Positions 61,181 through 64,000 of a stretch of DNA of 64,000 bases are shown one piece after another. Each line of letters opens with the position of its first letter. The stretch's first letter is position 1. The stretch is from assembly GCF_000763315.1 (NCBI RefSeq), contig NZ_JPST01000021.1, positions 172,877-236,876 of the forward strand, written 5' to 3'. The position numbers and the translations under genes were made by a program. The stretch comes from Thermoactinomyces daqus (GTDB lineage: Bacteria; Bacillota; Bacilli; Thermoactinomycetales; Thermoactinomycetaceae). Under the pieces are notes generated by a model, which saw nothing but the letters and a program-made list of their open reading frames with translations, did not search any database and had not been told where the DNA came from.

Positions 61181-61245
61181 TGCAGATCCTCCTTTGATTC
61201 CAATTTTATTTTACCACTTGGCCTTTTGCCGTTTGCGGGCAGCCG

Positions 61246-61902
61246 TTACAATTTTGTGGAACCGCTCAGATACTGGCGAAAACGGCGGGCAGCTTCCGAC
61301 GGCTCTCCGCTTTTGCTGATCGCAGAGATGACCGCGACACCATCTGCCCCCGCTTCCATCACTTGCGGCGTCCGTTCGGGCGTGATTCCTCCGATGCCGA
61401 CGATCGGGAAATCGCTGCCGATTTGCCTGCGTATTTGTTGAATCGCATCCGGGCCGATCGGTTCGCCCGCGTCTTTTTTGCTGAGAGTGGAGTACATGGG
61501 GCCGACGCCGATATAATCAGCTCCGTCAAGCATGGCTTGCTCTGCCTCGGCAGGGGTTTCGGCCGATACGCCCAATATGCGGTCGGGCCCGATGATTTTT
61601 CGCACTTCAGAGGCTGGCAGATCTTCCTGACCGATATGTACACCATCTGCCTCCAAAATCAGAGCGAGATCGACCCGGTCATTGACCAGAAACGGGATGC
61701 CATGTTCCCGGCAAAGCCGGCGCAGCTTCTTGCCCAACAAAACCGTTTGGTGCATGTGCAGGCCCGAATTTTTCTCGCGATATTGAAAACAGGTGATTCC
61801 ACCGTTGATTGCTTGTTCCAATACCCGGACGGGATCTTGGTGCGGGCAATCCTGACTGCCCATGATAAAGTAGAGTGATAACGAATTTTTTACGAAACTC
61901 AT
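61246..61902 (-). CDS. thiE: Thiamine-phosphate synthase, 218 aa
   Basis: Joins HMP-pyrophosphate and thiazole phosphate. TIM barrel with CFQYREKNSG, the diphosphate-binding FLVNDRVDLALILEADGVHIGQEDLP, LGVSAETPAEAEQA, GADYIGVGPMYSTLSKKDA and the phosphate loops VGIGGITPE and GADGVAVISAI. The ATG overlaps the thiD stop (4 nt), so the two form an operon. Variant SA instead of S-H/N in the usual LGVS(A/T)H box is noted but common. Confidence 0.94.
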   Translation of the reverse strand: MSFVKNSLSLYFIMGSQDCPHQDPVRVLEQAINGGITCFQYREKNSGLHMHQTVLLGKKLRRLCREHGIPFLVNDRVDLALILEADGVHIGQEDLPASEVRKIIGPDRILGVSAETPAEAEQAMLDGADYIGVGPMYSTLSKKDAGEPIGPDAIQQIRRQIGSDFPIVGIGGITPERTPQVMEAGADGVAVISAISKSGEPSEAARRFRQYLSGSTKL

Positions 61903-62702
61903 CGATTTTCCCTCCGGTGGCGATAGGCGAAATGATTGGTGGGTCCGTGTCCCCGGCCCAGATTCAACGGATGGCTGATCGCAGCGGTGATAAACTCTTT
62001 CGCCTGTTTTACCGCATCGTAAGTGGAAGCGCCCTTGGCCAGAAAAGCGGTAATCGCCGCAGAAAAGGTGCAGCCTGTCCCGTGTGTTTGCTTTGTGTCA
62101 AAGCGAGGTGCGCTTAGAACGGAGAATTCTTCTCCATCGTAATAAAGGTCATCAGCGGTACTCTCGTTTCCGTGCCCCCCTTTGATCACGACCGCTTTTG
62201 CCCCCCATTCAACAAACATGCGAGCTGCCTGACGACGGGAGTCCGGATCGGCTAAAGAAAGCCCTGTCAAAACTTCCGCTTCTGGCAAATTGGGCGTCAC
62301 GACCGAAGCGAGGGGGATCAGTTCTTTTTTATAGACGATCCGTGCATCTTCATCAAGCAGAACATGGCCGCTGGTCGAAACCATCACAGGATCGACGACA
62401 AGGGGAAACAGACCAAATTCCCTGATTTTTTGGGCCACGGTTTTTACAATGTCCGCCGTGGCTAGCATTCCGGTTTTGGTGGCGTCAACCCCGAGGTCGG
62501 TTGCAACGGAATGAATCTGCTCCGCAGCGGCTTCGGGGGCAAGCGGGTATACTTTCTGCACACCCAGTGTATTTTGCGCCGTAATGGCGGTAATCGCGCT
62601 CATGCCGAAGGTTTCCAGTTCCTGAAACGTTTTGATATCCGCTTGGATTCCGGCTCCGCCCCCGCTGTCCGAACCGGCAATCGTTAAGGTTCGCGCAATC
62701 AC
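61899..62702 (-). CDS. thiD: Hydroxymethylpyrimidine (phosphate) kinase, 267 aa
   Basis: Ribokinase-fold ThiD: IAGSDSGGGAGIQADIKTFQEL (about 8-29), ITAITAQNTLGV, TKTGMLATADIV, VVDPVMVSTSGHVLLDEDA, and the ATP/anion-hole THGTGCTFSAAITAFLAKG (about 215) with catalytic Asp equivalent just ahead. Phosphorylates HMP and HMP-phosphate for ThiE. Start GTG with SD GGAGAGG. No TPP riboswitch (CTGAGA box) is visible upstream. thiE follows with a 4-nt overlap. Confidence 0.94.
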   Translation of the reverse strand: MIARTLTIAGSDSGGGAGIQADIKTFQELETFGMSAITAITAQNTLGVQKVYPLAPEAAAEQIHSVATDLGVDATKTGMLATADIVKTVAQKIREFGLFPLVVDPVMVSTSGHVLLDEDARIVYKKELIPLASVVTPNLPEAEVLTGLSLADPDSRRQAARMFVEWGAKAVVIKGGHGNESTADDLYYDGEEFSVLSAPRFDTKQTHGTGCTFSAAITAFLAKGASTYDAVKQAKEFITAAISHPLNLGRGHGPTNHFAYRHRRENR

Positions 62703-62810
62703 TTGTTGTCCTCTCCTTCGTTTTCGGTAAAAATATCTGCTGCATCAAGAGTGTTGATTGCATGTTTGATCTTATAACTAACATAGCAAAACGCGATGAG
62801 ATGCGCCACC

Positions 62811-63821
62811 TTACCTTTCGGGAAGCGGCACATGAAGCGGGATCGATTTTTGATGCAATCCGCTGAAATCCGTGATCCACACCTTGTATTCCGGCGGTGG
62901 TGAGTCAGGACCGGTCCGGTTCCAATTTATATCTTCCGTGAACAGCACCTGGTTTTTCTTGTGAAAAAAGACGGCACTGCCCGTTTCAGACCTCAGAAAA
63001 GAAATTCTCTTCGTTTCCTTCGTTTTCATATTCATCAGATATTGCTCGTACTTCGGCAATCCATCTTTTATTTCGGCAATTCCGGTGAATACCAGCCAGT
63101 TGCCGGAAGGGGACAATTCCACATCGTTTACGCTCGGATCTTCCCGTTTCCCCTTGGGCACGAGAAAGTGGGCTTTTTCCGGGTGGGCAATCGGGACAAC
63201 CTTCAGCCGCGGAAGATCGTCGTCATCCGTTTGGCCCGTTACGTAGTAGAGTGTCTGGTCATCAGCTGAAACAGCTAAACTGCGCAGTTCATATTCTTTT
63301 TGCCGTGTCACCATTTCAAGTCCCGTTCCATCCGGATGAATGCGGAAAATATGATAGAGGACGGGACTCTCTGTGTCGACGCTCAAATCGTAAGCCTTGG
63401 CGAAATAGAGATAACGGCCGTCCCGGGAAAAAGCGAGGTCGGTCACCAAGCCGTCGAGTTTGTCGGTCAGCGCCTTTAATCCGCTTCCATCACGGTTCAT
63501 GATACAGAGGATTTGTTCGTTGTTCCCCCGCTTCCTGATCATGGCGATTTTCCTGCCGTCCGGAGAAAAAACCGGTTGCACAAAGGAGGAATCGGACGAA
63601 GGAGTCAAGCGCTTTATGTGTTTTCCGTGAAGGTCGGCGGTATAGACCGCTGCTGTCTGATCAAAAGCATAGGAAAATAAGAGCGTTTGGTCATCAGGTG
63701 ACAAATCGACGTCCGGTTGCAACCCCTCGGTCAGCGGTCCCCATTCATCCGCACTGCATCCCGGAGCCAATATAAAAAGGAACAGACAAAATCCAAGCCG
63801 GATGGTTCTCTTTAACAACAT
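62811..63821 (-). CDS. TolB-like beta-propeller lipoprotein, 336 aa
   Basis: Lipobox LAPGC (Cys about 22), then repeated PD40/WD40-like blades: DVDLSPDDQTLLFSYAFD, PVFSPDGRKIAMIRKRG, DLAFSRDGRYLYFAKAY, SLAVSADDQTLYYVTG, DVELSPSGNWLVFTG. The (S)xDG(R/N)xLxF pattern is typical of TolB-type six-bladed propellers. Probably a surface-attached binding protein or scaffold; no enzyme motif. SD AAAGGAAAG. The upstream 63822-64000 stretch holds no gene I can support. Confidence 0.85.
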   Translation of the reverse strand: MLLKRTIRLGFCLFLFILAPGCSADEWGPLTEGLQPDVDLSPDDQTLLFSYAFDQTAAVYTADLHGKHIKRLTPSSDSSFVQPVFSPDGRKIAMIRKRGNNEQILCIMNRDGSGLKALTDKLDGLVTDLAFSRDGRYLYFAKAYDLSVDTESPVLYHIFRIHPDGTGLEMVTRQKEYELRSLAVSADDQTLYYVTGQTDDDDLPRLKVVPIAHPEKAHFLVPKGKREDPSVNDVELSPSGNWLVFTGIAEIKDGLPKYEQYLMNMKTKETKRISFLRSETGSAVFFHKKNQVLFTEDINWNRTGPDSPPPEYKVWITDFSGLHQKSIPLHVPLPER

Positions 63822-64000
63822 CTCGTCTTTCCTTTCTGTTCAATTTTTTCTCTGTCAGGATTATTCGGAGGTTACAATGAAGTTGGGGTATGATCGGGGA
63901 AAGTGAAGCCATCATGAACACAGATTGAATCTTCTATGAATTCCTTCTATAGAATTTCCAATTGATTTATTGTAACATTTATAAGGAGCATTCCTGTAAT

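Noticed and set aside
62703..62810. Possible TPP riboswitch upstream of thiD
   Set aside because: No CTGAGA or ACCTGATCTGG-type conserved core is present; only about 100 nt separate thiD from the neighbouring gene.

Overview
The window is a chromosomal segment of an endospore-forming, low-to-middle GC Firmicute of the order Bacillales. The evidence is the gene order (malic enzyme, accDA, pfkA-pyk, fxsA, ytvI, citZ-icd-mdh, phoPR, polA-mutM-ytaF-coaE, gapB, nrdR-dnaB, ytxC-thrS, infC-rpmI-rplT), AGGAGG-type ribosome binding sites, frequent TTG/GTG starts, T-box leaders and sporulation genes (ytvI, ytaF, ytxC). A thermoactinomycete-like relative is plausible but is my inference; no rRNA is present to settle it.

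Layout. 1-1.7 kb: 3' part of a PgpA-like phosphatase, an unknown gene and a small lipoprotein. 1.8-8.8 kb: central metabolism (malic enzyme with a FadR-type regulator and a perfect palindromic operator, acetyl-CoA carboxylase accD-accA, pfkA-pyk). 8.8-12.3 kb: a broken thioesterase gene, fxsA, a phosphodiesterase and ytvI. 12.3-16.7 kb: citrate synthase, isocitrate dehydrogenase, malate dehydrogenase and a MaoC-like protein. 16.8-24.8 kb: the phosphate regulon (phoPR, pstSCAB1B2, phoU) with Pho-box-like repeats at both promoters. 25-30.5 kb: polA, mutM, ytaF, coaE and a lytic transglycosylase. 30.5-40.4 kb: gapB with CcpN-type sites, an effector-binding protein, an EamA transporter, nrdR, dnaB, three tRNAs (Phe, Gly, Leu), a Fur-box-preceded nitroreductase, mqnC, a YdjM-like membrane protein and ytxC. 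40.4-44.2 kb: T-box-controlled thrS and the L20-leader-controlled infC-rpmI-rplT operon. 44.3-46.4 kb: a marR/drug-efflux pair. 46.8-55.1 kb: ilvD and the T-box-controlled ilvB-ilvN-ilvC-leuA-leuB operon. 55.2-63.8 kb, almost all on the minus strand: accessory genes (DUF2062 protein, YngK-like secreted hydrolase, SDR, matrixin-like protease with a lipoprotein, a tiny cysteine-rich peptide, aldo/keto reductase, thiD-thiE, TolB-like lipoprotein).

How it fits together. Glycolysis (pfkA, pyk), gluconeogenesis (gapB), anaplerosis (malic enzyme), the first TCA steps and fatty-acid precursor synthesis lie side by side. Each is preceded by its own control element: a FadR operator, CcpN-like sites, a cre box and T-boxes. 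The most noteworthy items are: (1) a 29-residue, six-cysteine peptide gene missed by length-filtered gene calling, with its own SD, upstream dyad and terminator; (2) a secreted matrixin-like metalloprotease coupled to a lipoprotein; (3) two broken reading frames, a thioesterase with an out-of-frame deletion removing its catalytic region and an amber codon inside the pstC N-terminus; (4) an Ile/Leu-rich short ORF between the ilvB promoter and its T-box; (5) infC with an ATC start; (6) several short ORFs with near-ideal SDs and several unexplained hairpins. I found no CRISPR array, insertion sequence, prophage or rRNA.
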